Below the pieces are notes generated by a model, which was not told the origin of the DNA, searched no databases, and saw only the letters and a list, made by a program, of their open reading frames with translations. Below, piece by piece: positions 8,019 through 18,702 of a DNA stretch of 64,000 nt (position 1 is the first letter of the stretch; every line of letters begins with the position of its first letter). Source of the stretch: Streptomyces rhizosphaerihabitans (GTDB taxonomy: Bacteria > Actinomycetota > Actinomycetes > Streptomycetales > Streptomycetaceae). The position numbers and the translations under genes were made by a program. The stretch is taken from contig NZ_JAODTZ010000017.1 of NCBI RefSeq assembly GCF_025399795.1, forward strand, positions 1-64,000, in the 5' to 3' direction.

Positions 8019-8983
8019 ACGACGCTCTCGACGTCGCCCTACGCCTCCTCGTCGTCTTCGTCGTGTTCCTGACGTTCCCCCTGATCGTCGGCCAGACCGA
8101 GCACAAGGTGATGGCCCACATGCAGGGCCGCCTCGGCCCGATGTACGCGGGCGGCTTCCACGGCTGGGCCCAACTCGTCGCGGACGGCGTGAAGTTCGCG
8201 CAGAAGGAAGACATCGTCCCCGCGGGCGCGGACCGGCGCATCTTCCAGCTCGCCCCCGCCGTCGCTCTCCTCCCGTACCTCCTGGTCCTCCTTGTCATCC
8301 CGATCGGCCCGGGTGAGGGCGCGGTCGGCGAGGTCGTCGACGCGGGCATCTTCTTCGTCCTCGCCGTCATGGGCGTGGGCGTCCTCGGCTCCCTCATGGC
8401 GGGCTGGGCGTCGGCCAACAAGTTCTCCCTCCTCGGCGGCCTGCGCACCGCCGCCCAGCTCCTCGCGTACGAGCTCCCGATGCTCCTGACCGCGGCCTCC
8501 GTCGCGATGGCGGCCGGCACGGTCTCGCTCCCGGGCATCGTGGAAGCCTTCCAGTGGTGGTGGCTGCCCTGGCAGATCGTCGGCGCGATCGTGTTCTTCA
8601 CCGCAGGCCTCGCCGAACTCCAACGGCCCCCCTTCGACATGCCCGTCGCCGACTCCGAGATCATCTTCGGCGCGTACACCGAGTACACGGGCCTGCGTTT
8701 CGCCCTGTTCCTGCTCGCCGAGTACGCCGGAATCGTCGTCCTGTGCGGCCTGACCACCGTCCTCTTCCTGGGCGGCTGGCACGGCCCCTGGGGCGCCGAC
8801 GGCCTCGGCTGGGTCTGGACCCTCCTGAAGAGCGCGATCCTCGCCTTCGTCGTCATCTGGCTCCGCGTCACCTACCCCCGCCTGCGCGAGGACCAGCTCC
8901 AGAAGCTCTCCTGGACCCTCCTCGTTCCCCTGTCCCTCGCCCAGATCGCCCTCACCGGCATCGTCAAGGTGGTGATCGCGTAA
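8015..8983 (+). CDS. nuoH: NADH-quinone oxidoreductase subunit H
   Basis: A 322-residue, eight-helix membrane subunit that forms the quinone-access chamber joining peripheral and membrane arms of complex I. Signatures include GQTEHKVMAHMQGRLGP near the N-terminus, the acidic loop AELQRPPFDMPVADSEI and EYTGLRFALFLLAEY. GTG start at 8015 preceded by GGAGG at 8003-8007 and overlapping the nuoC stop. Being next to nuoC, it marks where nuoD-nuoG are missing in comparison with a 14-gene nuo operon. Confidence 0.96.
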   Translation: MNDALDVALRLLVVFVVFLTFPLIVGQTEHKVMAHMQGRLGPMYAGGFHGWAQLVADGVKFAQKEDIVPAGADRRIFQLAPAVALLPYLLVLLVIPIGPGEGAVGEVVDAGIFFVLAVMGVGVLGSLMAGWASANKFSLLGGLRTAAQLLAYELPMLLTAASVAMAAGTVSLPGIVEAFQWWWLPWQIVGAIVFFTAGLAELQRPPFDMPVADSEIIFGAYTEYTGLRFALFLLAEYAGIVVLCGLTTVLFLGGWHGPWGADGLGWVWTLLKSAILAFVVIWLRVTYPRLREDQLQKLSWTLLVPLSLAQIALTGIVKVVIA

Positions 8984-8985
8984 CC

Positions 8986-9792
8986 ATGGCCCCCATTCCT
9001 GGCTCCGGCCTCGCCAAGGGCCTAGCCGTCACCCTCCGCACGATGACGAAGAAGACCGTCACCGCGCAGTACCCGGACGCCCAGCCCCAACTCCCGCCCC
9101 GCACCCGCGGCGTCATCGCCCTGTTCGAAGAGAACTGCACGGTCTGCATGCTGTGCGCCCGCGAGTGCCCGGACTGGTGCATCTACATCGACTCCCACAA
9201 GGAGACGGTCCCGCCCGCCGCCCCGGGTGGCCGCGAGCGCAGCCGCAACGTCCTCGACCGCTTCGCCATCGACTTCTCCCTGTGCATGTACTGCGGTATC
9301 TGCATCGAGGTCTGTCCTTTCGACGCGCTGTTCTGGACCCCGGAGTTCGAGTACGCGGAGACCGACATCCACGAACTCACCCACGAACGCGACAAGCTCC
9401 GCGAGTGGATGTGGACCGTCCCGGCTCCGCCCGCCCTCGACCCGGGCGCCGAGGAGCCCAAGGAGATCGTGGCCGCCCGCAAGACCGCCGACAAACTCGC
9501 GGCCGAACAGGCAGCCGAGGCCGAGCGAGCCGAGCAGGCAGCCCAGTCCGAGCAGGCCACGGATGCCGACGCCGAGCAGGCAGCCCAGGCTGGGCAGGCC
9601 ACGGATGCCGACGCCGAGCAGGCAGCCCAGGCTGGGCAGGCCACGGATGCCGACGCCGAGCAGGCAGCCCAGGCTGGGCAGGCCGGGCGGACAGGGCAGG
9701 CGACACCGGAGGCGCAGGCCGACCCCTCGGCCTCCGCATCGGCCGATTCCCCGGCCACACCCCCCTCCGGTCCGCAGGAGGGACAGTCGTGA
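8986..9792 (+). CDS. nuoI: NADH-quinone oxidoreductase subunit I (2x[4Fe-4S]) with tandem-repeat tail
   Basis: A 268-residue ferredoxin-like subunit. Two [4Fe-4S] motifs are intact: C51, C54, C57 with C61, and C100, C103, C106 with C110. They transfer electrons to cluster N2 in NuoB. The ferredoxin core ends near residue 150; the remainder is an Ala/Gln/Glu-rich, probably helical tail. It includes a 14-residue unit, QATDADAEQAAQAG, encoded by a 42-bp DNA tandem repeat with copies starting at 9532, 9574, 9616 and a partial copy at 9658. The ATG at 8986 is 2 bases after nuoH. The tail length could vary between strains through slippage. Confidence 0.95.
   Translation: MAPIPGSGLAKGLAVTLRTMTKKTVTAQYPDAQPQLPPRTRGVIALFEENCTVCMLCARECPDWCIYIDSHKETVPPAAPGGRERSRNVLDRFAIDFSLCMYCGICIEVCPFDALFWTPEFEYAETDIHELTHERDKLREWMWTVPAPPALDPGAEEPKEIVAARKTADKLAAEQAAEAERAEQAAQSEQATDADAEQAAQAGQATDADAEQAAQAGQATDADAEQAAQAGQAGRTGQATPEAQADPSASASADSPATPPSGPQEGQS
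9532..9696 (+). repeat. 42-bp tandem repeat inside nuoI
   Basis: Three and a bit copies of a 42-bp unit beginning GAGCAGGCAGCCCAG start at 9532, 9574, 9616 and 9658. Copies two and three are identical, copy one differs at a few bases, copy four diverges after about 27 bases. The unit is a multiple of three, so copy-number change lengthens the NuoI tail without a frameshift. Confidence 0.9.
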
Positions 9793-10457
9793 CCTTCACA
9801 GCAGCAGCCACGGCCACGGTGGCCCACGCGACCACCACGGTCGCCGCCGAACACCACGGCTTCCTCTCTCCGACCGGCGTCGAGATCGCCTTCCTCCTCG
9901 TCGGCCTGCTCACCTTCGGCGCCGCGGTCGTCACCGTCACCACCAAGCAACTGGTGCACGCCGCACTGTGGCTGGTGGTCGCCCTCGGCGGCCTCGCCGT
10001 CGAATACCTGCTGCTGACGGCCGAATTCATCGCCTGGGTGCAGGTCCTCATCTACGTCGGGTCCGTCGTCGTCCTCCTTCTGTTCGGCCTGATGCTCACC
10101 AGGGCCCCGATCGGCCGCTCCCCGGACGCCGACTCAGGCAACCGCTGGGCCGCCCTGACCGTGGCCGTCGCCTCGGCCGGCGCGCTGGTCTGGGTCGTCG
10201 TCGACGCCTTCCGCACGACCTGGGTCGACCTGAACGGCGCCGCCGCCGGCTCCACCGAGGTGACCGGAGCGAGCCTCTTCCAGAACTGGGTCCTTCCCTT
10301 CGAAGCGCTCTCCGTCCTCCTCCTCGCCGCCCTCGTCGGCGCGATCGTCCTCTCCCGCAAGGCGAAGGCGGCCGCCGCCGGGACGACCACCGCCCCGCAG
10401 GTCCCCGGAAGCCGCGACGGCAAACGAGCCACGGAAGACAAGGAAGGAGTCCGCTGA
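9789..10457 (+). CDS. nuoJ: NADH-quinone oxidoreductase subunit J
   Basis: A 222-residue membrane subunit of complex I with about five helices. The family core LLTAEFIAWVQVLIYVGSVVVLLLFGLML is visible (as LLTAEFIAWVQVLIYVG then VVVLLLFGLML, residues about 77-105). The start is the GTG at 9789, overlapping the nuoI stop (GTGA), giving an N-terminus of about 30 residues before the first helix. The C-terminal 40 residues are hydrophilic. The 3' end overlaps nuoK by one base (TGATG). Confidence 0.94.
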   Translation: MTFTAAATATVAHATTTVAAEHHGFLSPTGVEIAFLLVGLLTFGAAVVTVTTKQLVHAALWLVVALGGLAVEYLLLTAEFIAWVQVLIYVGSVVVLLLFGLMLTRAPIGRSPDADSGNRWAALTVAVASAGALVWVVVDAFRTTWVDLNGAAAGSTEVTGASLFQNWVLPFEALSVLLLAALVGAIVLSRKAKAAAAGTTTAPQVPGSRDGKRATEDKEGVR

Positions 10458-10833
10458 TGCACCTCGCCTATCCCGCCGTGCTCGCAGCCCTCCTGTTCTG
10501 CACGGGCCTGTACGGAGTCCTCGCGCGCCGCAACGCGATCCTGGTACTGATGTCGGTCGAGCTGATGCTCAATGCCGTCAACCTGAACCTCGTCGCCTTC
10601 GACGTCTGGCTCTCCAGAGCCGCCCGCGACACGCTGCACTCCGGCCAGGCCCTGACCCTGTTCACCATCGCCATCGCCGCCGCCGAGATCGGCATCGGCC
10701 TGGCGATCGTCCTTGCCGTGTACCGCAACGGCGGCACCTCGGACATCGACAAGCTCCGCGACACGGCCGAGGGCCACGGCCCCGACGACCCCGACAGCGA
10801 CGCCCCCGCGGCCGAGAAGGCTGAGGCCACCGC

Positions 10834-10837
<4 letters not shown>
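10457..10837 (+). CDS. nuoK: NADH-quinone oxidoreductase subunit K
   Basis: A 126-residue antiporter-like small subunit with three helices. The conserved segment LVLMSVELMLNAVNLNLVAF carries the membrane glutamate used in proton translocation, and AAAEIGIGLAIVLAVYRN carries the second. The ATG at 10457 overlaps the nuoJ stop and is preceded by AAGGAAGGAG. The last 25 residues form a short acidic tail. GTGA overlap with nuoL. Confidence 0.95.
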
Positions 10838-12825
<1,988 letters not shown>

Positions 12826-12831
12826 GCACGC

Positions 12832-14406
12832 GTGATCGATATCAGTGAATCCGTGATGCAGATTCTTCTCGCGTTGATCGTCGTCGGCCCGCTCATCGGG
12901 GCCGCCGCCACCCTGCTGCCGGCCCCGCCCGGGCTGAAGGGGAAGTCGCCCGAGCAGGCGGTGCTGCGGCACGGCGTGACCGTCACGGGCGTGGTCCTCA
13001 TCGCCGCGATCGTCCTCGCACTCGGCTTCGACCACGACCATCCGTCGAAGATGCAGGCCACGACGGACATCAGCTGGATCCCCGCACTCGACGTGCGGAT
13101 CCACCTCGGCATCGACGGCATTTCCCTCCCCCTTCTGGTCCTGACCGCGCTGCTGACCTTCCTCTGCGCGCTGTACTCCTACTTCAAGATGCCCGCGGGC
13201 CCGACCCCGAAGGCATTCGTCGCCCTGCTGCTCGTCCTCGAGTCCGGCACGCTCGCGACCTTCGCCGTCCTCGATCTGCTGCTGTTCTTCCTCGCGTTCG
13301 AGACGGTCCTCATCCCGATGTACTTCCTCATCGCCCGCTGGGGCGGTGCCCAGCGCCAGGCCGCGGCCTGGAAGTTCATCCTCTACACCCTGCTCGGTTC
13401 GGTCGTCATGCTGCTCGGTCTGCTCCTGATCGGAATCAAGACGGGCACATTCGACATGGTGGCACTCGCCACTGACAACGGCCGGTCGCTGAGTACATCC
13501 GTGCAGGTCACCGCCGTTCTGGCGATCGGGATCGGGCTCGCGGTCAAGACGCCGATGTGGCCGCTGCACAGCTGGCTGCCCGACGCCCACACCGCCGCTC
13601 CGACCGTCGGCTCGGTGCTGCTGGCCGGCGTCATGCTGAAGATGGGCACGTACGGGTTCGTCCGGATCCTGCTGCCCATCGCGCCGGACGGCTTCCGGAC
13701 CTTCGCCCCCTACCTCGCCGCCTTCGCCGTGGTCGGGATCATCTACGGCTCCCTGGCCTGTCTGGCCCTCGCCAAGCAGGGCGCGAAGGGCGACCTCAAA
13801 CGGCTCATCGCCTACTCCTCCGTCGGCCACATGGGCTTCGTCCTGCTCGGCATCTCGACGATGACCCCGACCGGCGTGAACGGCGCGCTGTTCGCCAACA
13901 TCGCCCACGGCCTCATCACCGGCCTCCTCTTCTTCCTCGTCGGAGCGCTGAAGGACCGCACGGGAACCTCCGACCTCGACACCCTCGCTGAGGAGTCCGG
14001 CGCCGCGCTGTACGGCAAGGCACCGCGCCTCGGCGGCCTGCTGGCCTTCGCCGCCGTCGCCTCGCTCGGGCTGCCGGGCCTCGCCGGGTTCTGGGGCGAA
14101 ATGCTGGCGCTGTTCGGCGCGTTCGAGCCCGCCGCCGGCCTCAGCCGTCCCGCCTATCTGACGTTCATGACGATCGCCGCGTTCGGCACGCTGCTCACCG
14201 CCGCGTACATGCTCGTCGTCGTACGCCGCGTCTGCATGGGCGCGACGCCCCGGGAGTCGCCGGGACTCGCCGACGTCCAGACCTACGAGTTCGCCGCCTG
14301 GACGCCGCTCGTCGCCCTCACCGTCGTCGCCGGTCTGTGGCCCCGGGCCCTGCTCGACCTGACCGACCCGGCCGTACAGCAGCTCCTCGCAGGAGGCACC
14401 CGATGA
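12832..14406 (+). CDS. nuoM: NADH-quinone oxidoreductase subunit M
   Basis: A 524-residue antiporter-like subunit with about 14 helices. The FFLAFETVLIPMYFLI segment carries the conserved glutamate; HSWLPDAHTAAPTVGSVLLAG and KGDLKRLIAYSSVGHMGFV are NuoM signatures with the proton-channel histidine/lysine residues. The GTG start at 12832 lies 6 bases after the nuoL stop. The 3' end overlaps nuoN by ATGA. Confidence 0.96.
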   Translation: MIDISESVMQILLALIVVGPLIGAAATLLPAPPGLKGKSPEQAVLRHGVTVTGVVLIAAIVLALGFDHDHPSKMQATTDISWIPALDVRIHLGIDGISLPLLVLTALLTFLCALYSYFKMPAGPTPKAFVALLLVLESGTLATFAVLDLLLFFLAFETVLIPMYFLIARWGGAQRQAAAWKFILYTLLGSVVMLLGLLLIGIKTGTFDMVALATDNGRSLSTSVQVTAVLAIGIGLAVKTPMWPLHSWLPDAHTAAPTVGSVLLAGVMLKMGTYGFVRILLPIAPDGFRTFAPYLAAFAVVGIIYGSLACLALAKQGAKGDLKRLIAYSSVGHMGFVLLGISTMTPTGVNGALFANIAHGLITGLLFFLVGALKDRTGTSDLDTLAEESGAALYGKAPRLGGLLAFAAVASLGLPGLAGFWGEMLALFGAFEPAAGLSRPAYLTFMTIAAFGTLLTAAYMLVVVRRVCMGATPRESPGLADVQTYEFAAWTPLVALTVVAGLWPRALLDLTDPAVQQLLAGGTR

Positions 14407-15902
14407 GTTCCCTGGTCCAGTCCGTCGACTGGCTCGCCATCGCGCCGCCGACCCTCGCGGCGGTCGTCGGACTCGTCGTGCTCGTCACCGACCTCTTCAT
14501 CGGCGACGCGAGGAAGGCCGTCCTCGGCTGGATGTCCGTGGCGGGCCTCGCCGCGTCCGCGCTGTTGCTGCTGCCCCTCAGGGACGGCGACCGGGCCACG
14601 TTCTGCCTGACGGGCGAAGCGAGCAGCTGCAGCTACGTGGCGGACCGCTTCACCCTGGTCATCCAGCTCCTGGTTCTCGGCGGCGCGCTCCTCGTCGCCC
14701 TGCTGTCGGTCACCGCCCTGAAGGACGCCGACAGGGAACTCCCTGAAGGGGAGTACTGGTTCCTGCTGCTCTCCTCGGCGGCCGGTGCCGCCCTGCTGCC
14801 CGCCTCCCGTGACCTCGCGACCCTCATCGTCGCCCTCGAAGTCGCCTCGCTGCCCGCCTTCGCACTCGTCGGCATCAAGCGCGGCGACAAGAAGTCCTCG
14901 GAAGCGGCCCTGAAGTTCTTCCTGTCCTCGGTCACCGCGACAGCGGTGAGCCTGATGGGCGTCAGCTTCGTCTACGCGACGACAGGCACCCTCTACCTCA
15001 CGCAGATCGCGGACCGGATCCAGCACGTCGACGGACAGTTCCACACCCTCGCCCAGACAGGCGTCGTCCTCACCCTGGTCGGCTTCGCCTTCAAGACGGC
15101 TGCCGTGCCCTTCCACTTCTGGGTGCCCGACACCTACGTAGGGGCTCCTCTGCCGATCGCCGCCTACCTGTCGGTCGTCGGCAAGGCGGTCGGCTTCTCC
15201 GGGCTGATCCTCGTCACCGTCGTGGCCTTCCCGTCGTACGCGGACGTCTGGGGCCCGGCGCTGGCGGCGCTGGCAGCCCTCACCATGACGGTCGGGAACG
15301 TCGGCGCCCTGCGGCAGCGGTCCACGCGCGCGTACAGCGCCGTACGGCTGCTCGCCTGGTCCTCCGTCGGACAGGCCGGTTACCTCCTGGTCCCGATCGC
15401 GGCCGCCGCCTACTCCAAGAACGCCGAGAACGCCATCGGCTCCACCGTCGCGTACGCCCTCATGTACGCCGCCGTGAACCTCGGCGCCTTCGCCGTGGCC
15501 GCCCTGGTGGCCCGCAAAAGCCCCCTGAACCGCATCAGCGACTACCGGGGCCTGTACACCGGGAGCCCCCTCTCCGCGCTGGTGCTCGGCTTCTTCCTGC
15601 TCTGTCTCGCCGGTCTGCCGCCGGGCATCATCGGCCTCTTCGCCAAGGTGACCGTCTTCTCGGCGGCAGTCGACGCGGGGCTCGGCTGGCTGGCCGTCGT
15701 CATGGCCGTCAATGTGGTGATCGCGCTCTTCTACTACCTTCAGTGGACGACGCTGCTCTTCCGCGCTCCCGAAGGCGAGCCGGGCACGCACCCAGCACCG
15801 GTTCCGCTCACCGCGGCCATCGCCCTGACGGCCGTCCTGGGTGTCGTCCTGTCCGGGGCTCCTCAGCTGATCCTGCGCTTCTCGGAGACTGTTCTCTTCT
15901 GA
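14403..15902 (+). CDS. nuoN: NADH-quinone oxidoreductase subunit N
   Basis: A 499-residue antiporter-like subunit, the last gene of the operon. It shows LIVALEVASLPAFALVG with the channel glutamate, FKTAAVPFHFWVPDTYVGAPLPIAAYLSV (split FKTAAVPFHFWVPDTY and GAPLPIAAYLSV) and RLLAWSSVGQAGYLLVP. The start is the ATG at 14403 overlapping the nuoM stop; an upstream in-frame ATG at 14337 lies inside nuoM and is not favoured. About 14 transmembrane helices. No nuoD, E, F or G gene is found anywhere in the window. Confidence 0.96.
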   Translation: MSSLVQSVDWLAIAPPTLAAVVGLVVLVTDLFIGDARKAVLGWMSVAGLAASALLLLPLRDGDRATFCLTGEASSCSYVADRFTLVIQLLVLGGALLVALLSVTALKDADRELPEGEYWFLLLSSAAGAALLPASRDLATLIVALEVASLPAFALVGIKRGDKKSSEAALKFFLSSVTATAVSLMGVSFVYATTGTLYLTQIADRIQHVDGQFHTLAQTGVVLTLVGFAFKTAAVPFHFWVPDTYVGAPLPIAAYLSVVGKAVGFSGLILVTVVAFPSYADVWGPALAALAALTMTVGNVGALRQRSTRAYSAVRLLAWSSVGQAGYLLVPIAAAAYSKNAENAIGSTVAYALMYAAVNLGAFAVAALVARKSPLNRISDYRGLYTGSPLSALVLGFFLLCLAGLPPGIIGLFAKVTVFSAAVDAGLGWLAVVMAVNVVIALFYYLQWTTLLFRAPEGEPGTHPAPVPLTAAIALTAVLGVVLSGAPQLILRFSETVLF

Positions 15903-16203
15903 ACCGTCTCTCCTGAAGCGTCTCTTCCGAAGCGTCTCCGCTGATTCGGCGACCGGTTCCCCGACCCGATCCTCACCGGGTTTCGCCACCCGATCCGACC
16001 GGTTTCCCGCCCCGTCCAAGTGCACGCGCGCGTGTGTGGACCGCCGTTCGAATCACCCGGACGGACCACGCGCCAGGCAGTGCGCACAAGGGAACTAGAG
16101 CTCTCCGTCTGGCGTTGACCAGTACGGGAGGGTCCACTGAAGAGTGGAAGCAGAGCATCAGCAGGCAAAGGGTTCCCCTGCCGCACGACTTGGAGGGCGT
16201 ACC
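15903..16203. other. Spacer between nuoN and htpX
   Basis: About 300 bases without a supported gene. The first 50 bases hold degenerate direct repeats of GAASCGTCTCT-like sequence and no clear terminator with a T-tract is seen. The htpX ribosome-binding site TGGAGGG lies at 16191-16197. A promoter for htpX presumably lies in the second half. Confidence 0.4.
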
Positions 16204-17067
16204 GTGCACCGCCGGCACAATGGGCTCAGGACAGCCGTACTCCTCGGGGGACTGTCCGCACTCATCATCGTCATCGGCAGCTTCTTCGGGCGTACAGGTC
16301 TGATCGTCGCGCTGTTCATCGCGATCGGGACGAACGCGTACGCGTACTGGAACAGCGACAAACTGGCTCTACGCGCGATGCGCGCCCGCCCGGTGAGTGA
16401 GTTCGAGGCCCCGGCTCTCTACCGCATGGTCCGCGATCTCTCGACCCAGGCCCGCCAGCCGATGCCGCGTCTGTACATCTCACCGACTGAGGCGCCGAAC
16501 GCCTTCGCGACGGGCCGCAACCCGCGCAACGCGGCGGTGTGCTGCACCGAGGGGATCCTGCGCATCCTGGACGAGCGCGAGTTGCGCGGTGTCATCGGCC
16601 ATGAGCTCAGTCACGTCTACAACCGCGACATCCTGATCTCGTCCGTGGCCGGCGCCCTCGCCTCCGTGATCATGTTCCTGGTCAATTTCGCCTGGCTGAT
16701 CCCGGTCGGCCGGTCCAACGACGACGACGGTCCCGGCATTCTCGGGATGATCCTGGTCATGATCCTGGGCCCGCTCGCCGCTTCCCTCATCCAGCTCGCC
16801 ATCAGCCGCTCCCGGGAGTACGAGGCGGACGCGTCCGGTGCCCAGCTCACCGGCGACCCCCTCGCCCTCGCGAGCGCGCTGCGCAAGCTCGACGCCGGCA
16901 CGAAGCAGCTGCCGCTGCCTCCCGAGCCGCGCATCGAGACCGCGAGCCACATGATGATCGCGAACCCCTTCCGCCCGGGACAGGGAATGTCCAAGATGTT
17001 CTCTACGCATCCGCCGATGGCGGAGCGCATCGCCCGGCTGGAGCAGATGGCAGGTCGTCAGCAATGA
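16204..17067 (+). CDS. htpX: HtpX-type M48 zinc metalloprotease
   Basis: A 287-residue membrane protease for quality control of membrane proteins. Hydrophobic segments near the N-terminus (about 11-48) and at about 146-168 and 180-200 flank the catalytic domain. The zinc motif is H133-E134-x-x-H137 (HELSH), and the third ligand is E205 in SRSREYEADA. I chose the GTG at 16204 (MHRRHNGLRTAVLL) because GGAGG lies 7 bases upstream and it gives the family's standard N-terminus; a longer in-frame ATG at 16144 lacks a site. Its stop overlaps the ATG of the interrupted yccF gene, so the two were once cotranscribed. Confidence 0.95.
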   Translation: MHRRHNGLRTAVLLGGLSALIIVIGSFFGRTGLIVALFIAIGTNAYAYWNSDKLALRAMRARPVSEFEAPALYRMVRDLSTQARQPMPRLYISPTEAPNAFATGRNPRNAAVCCTEGILRILDERELRGVIGHELSHVYNRDILISSVAGALASVIMFLVNFAWLIPVGRSNDDDGPGILGMILVMILGPLAASLIQLAISRSREYEADASGAQLTGDPLALASALRKLDAGTKQLPLPPEPRIETASHMMIANPFRPGQGMSKMFSTHPPMAERIARLEQMAGRQQ

Positions 17068-17181
17068 AGACAGTTCTGAACGTCATTTGGCTCGCCCTGA
17101 GCGGCTTCTGGCTGTTCCTCGGGTACCTGGCCGCAGGCGTCATCCTCTGTATCACCATCATCGGCATCCCGTTCGGGATCG
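17064..17181 (+). pseudogene. 5' part of a yccF-family inner-membrane protein gene, interrupted
   Basis: The ATG at 17064 overlaps the htpX stop and starts a typical YccF N-terminus, MKTVLNVIWLALSGFWLFLGY, ending ..IIGIPFGI near 17180. Homology stops there; the frame runs into foreign DNA and ends at 17228. The matching C-terminal part (IPFGIAAFRIGIYALWPFG onward) resumes at 19804 on the same strand. The two halves would join into one complete YccF-like protein of about 135 residues. The gene has therefore been disrupted by about 2.6 kb of inserted DNA. Confidence 0.85.
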
Positions 17182-17577
17182 TTCTTCTGGGTTCAGCATC
17201 GCGCTCGGGTCGACCCGCCCTTCGATGACCATCGGGGGCAGGAGTTGAAGCTCCGGTAGGGGAACCTGTTCCATGTCCGCCAGAGCAGCGTTTACGCGAC
17301 TCCAGGTGCCGTCGGAGGCCCAGGCGTTGAAGTGCTTCGAAGCCTGGATGGTCGCACCGGTTTCCTTGATCACGTCGGGCCAGGACTTACCGGCGCGAGC
17401 CTTGTAGGAGATGGCGTCCACGGATCGACGGACGGTCCCACAGCGCCGCTTCGGGAGCAGGGGAGCGGACCTTTGTCCACTCCTCGTCGGAGAGCCCGGC
17501 AGCGGGGATACCAAGGCCGGCAGCGGTGCATCAGACACCCGCTCGGCTGGGGAGAGCGTCTTGTCCGGGGTCCACAT
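17182..17577 (-). pseudogene. Remnant of a transposase N-terminal domain (IS402/IS5-like)
   Basis: The minus strand encodes about 130 residues beginning MWTPDKTLSPAERVSD with KRRCGTVRRSVDAISYKARAG, then SWPDVIKETGATIQASKHFN and AWASDGTWSRV. This resembles the N-terminal HTH part of IS402-type transposases (LLPPPKRRG...DAILYxxRTG...FRRWxxDGTW), with the sequence degraded at the usual PPW-x-TVY segment. No DDE catalytic domain follows. It ends at the junction with the 5' yccF fragment. Family assignment is by pattern memory only. Confidence 0.5.
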
Positions 17578-17587
17578 CGCTTTGGTG

Positions 17588-18573
17588 TCAGCTACGGCAA
17601 CTTCCTCGGTCAGCTGCCGCCTCTCGTGCGAAATCCCTATTGATGGACAGATCTTCGGCGATGCCCGCTGCGGGTAACACAGCTCCGGGGGAGTGTCCTG
17701 AGCCGACGTAGCGCCAGTGAGCATCCGTGACGCTGCCGGGAATGGCTTCCTGACCACGGTGCTCGGCTCGGTCGGTGCGCAGGGCCGCGTATGTCGTCGA
17801 GTAGGCGCGTGATTGGTGAGGATGTGGCCGCGGTAGCCGAAGGTGTGGGCCCAGGCCCGGAGGTGGAGGGGTGCGCACTCGGGTAGGCAGCCGAGATGTC
17901 GGCAGGCACGCATGAGCGCTCGCACGTGGCTGGTGACGCGTGCCGAGTCGATGTCGTCCCAGGCGGTGAGTCGGTAGTCGGTGCCGGCTCCCGTCCCGTG
18001 TGCTCCTTTGGTGACGTACTTGGCTATGTATGCGGCTACGGCGTCGTCGTCAGGGCCGTCGGCGTCGGCGTGAAGCGGACGAGCGTCGATCTGCGAGCCC
18101 CAGCGCAGAACGAGTCCACCGACCGCAGCGCTGTGTGGCATGCGGACCATGACCCGTTGCGCGGATGCGCGGACTGCATCGGCCAGTCGGTCAGCGGTGC
18201 CCCAGCCGGTGCTTCCTCCGTCGGTCCAGCTGAGCCGTCGAGGCGGACCACAGCGTGCACGTGGACGGCAGCGCGCTTTGGTATTCCGCGATCCGCGCGG
18301 AAGACAGTCGGGCGTGGTCGGCGAATCGGGACTGTACGAGGTCGGCCGCGGTGGCGAGTTGAAGTCGGACGCCGATGACGAAGCGGTCCCAGAGCTTTCC
18401 CGCGTGTGCGTGCCAGAGGACGTGTGCCGTGCAGTCGTAGCAGTCGTAGCAGTCGGCGCAGAGGGGTTGGCCGACGAGGGGATCGGTCGTGCCGTGGATG
18501 GTCCCGCAGCCGAGGCGGCGCCCGTGACCGCATTCGGCCCTGTCCCATGGACGGTGGGGACACCCTCCAGTAC
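17588..18573 (-). pseudogene. Frameshifted RepSA-type rolling-circle replication initiator gene
   Basis: Pieces of a Rep protein appear in all three minus-strand frames in the correct order. About 18330-18573 gives a cysteine-rich part ending LCADCYD and HAGKLWDRFVIGVRLQLATA. About 18220-18330 gives PKRAAVHVHAVVRLDG (the HUH metal motif). About 17850-18170 gives VLRWGSQIDA, AAYIAKYVTKG (catalytic tyrosine region) and WAHTFGYRGHILTN. About 17590-17840 gives SRAYSTTYAALR and the C-terminal tail. The intact relative is the Rep at 28917-30341. At least two frameshifts and loss of the N-terminal 100 or so residues make it a pseudogene, a relic of a second integrative plasmid. Confidence 0.82.
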
Positions 18574-18699
18574 TCCCGCTTCCAGCGCTACGTGACCGAC
18601 TTCCAAACCGAAGTGAGCATTCACGCGGCGAACCCAGTCGTGGCCGCCTTCAACGACCAGGTGCGCGACGCCCTGACCCGCTTGGACGACGACGAGTAG
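18547..18699 (+). pseudogene. C-terminal fragment of an unrecognised protein
   Basis: The plus-strand frame reads MDGGDTLQYSRFQRYVTDFQ, then TEVSIHAANPVVAAFNDQVRDALTRLDDDE split before VVAAFNDQV, and a stop at 18697-18699: 50 residues of protein-like composition. The beginning overlaps the rep relic at 18547-18573, so it looks like a 5'-truncated gene joined there. I do not recognise the family. Alternatively it is a small intact gene without a visible ribosome-binding site. Confidence 0.35.
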
Positions 18700-18702
18700 C
18701 AG

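Noticed and set aside
9532..9696. Possible CRISPR-like array in the 42-bp repeats
   Set aside because: Repeats are contiguous without spacers, in frame and code for a protein tail; no cas genes nearby.
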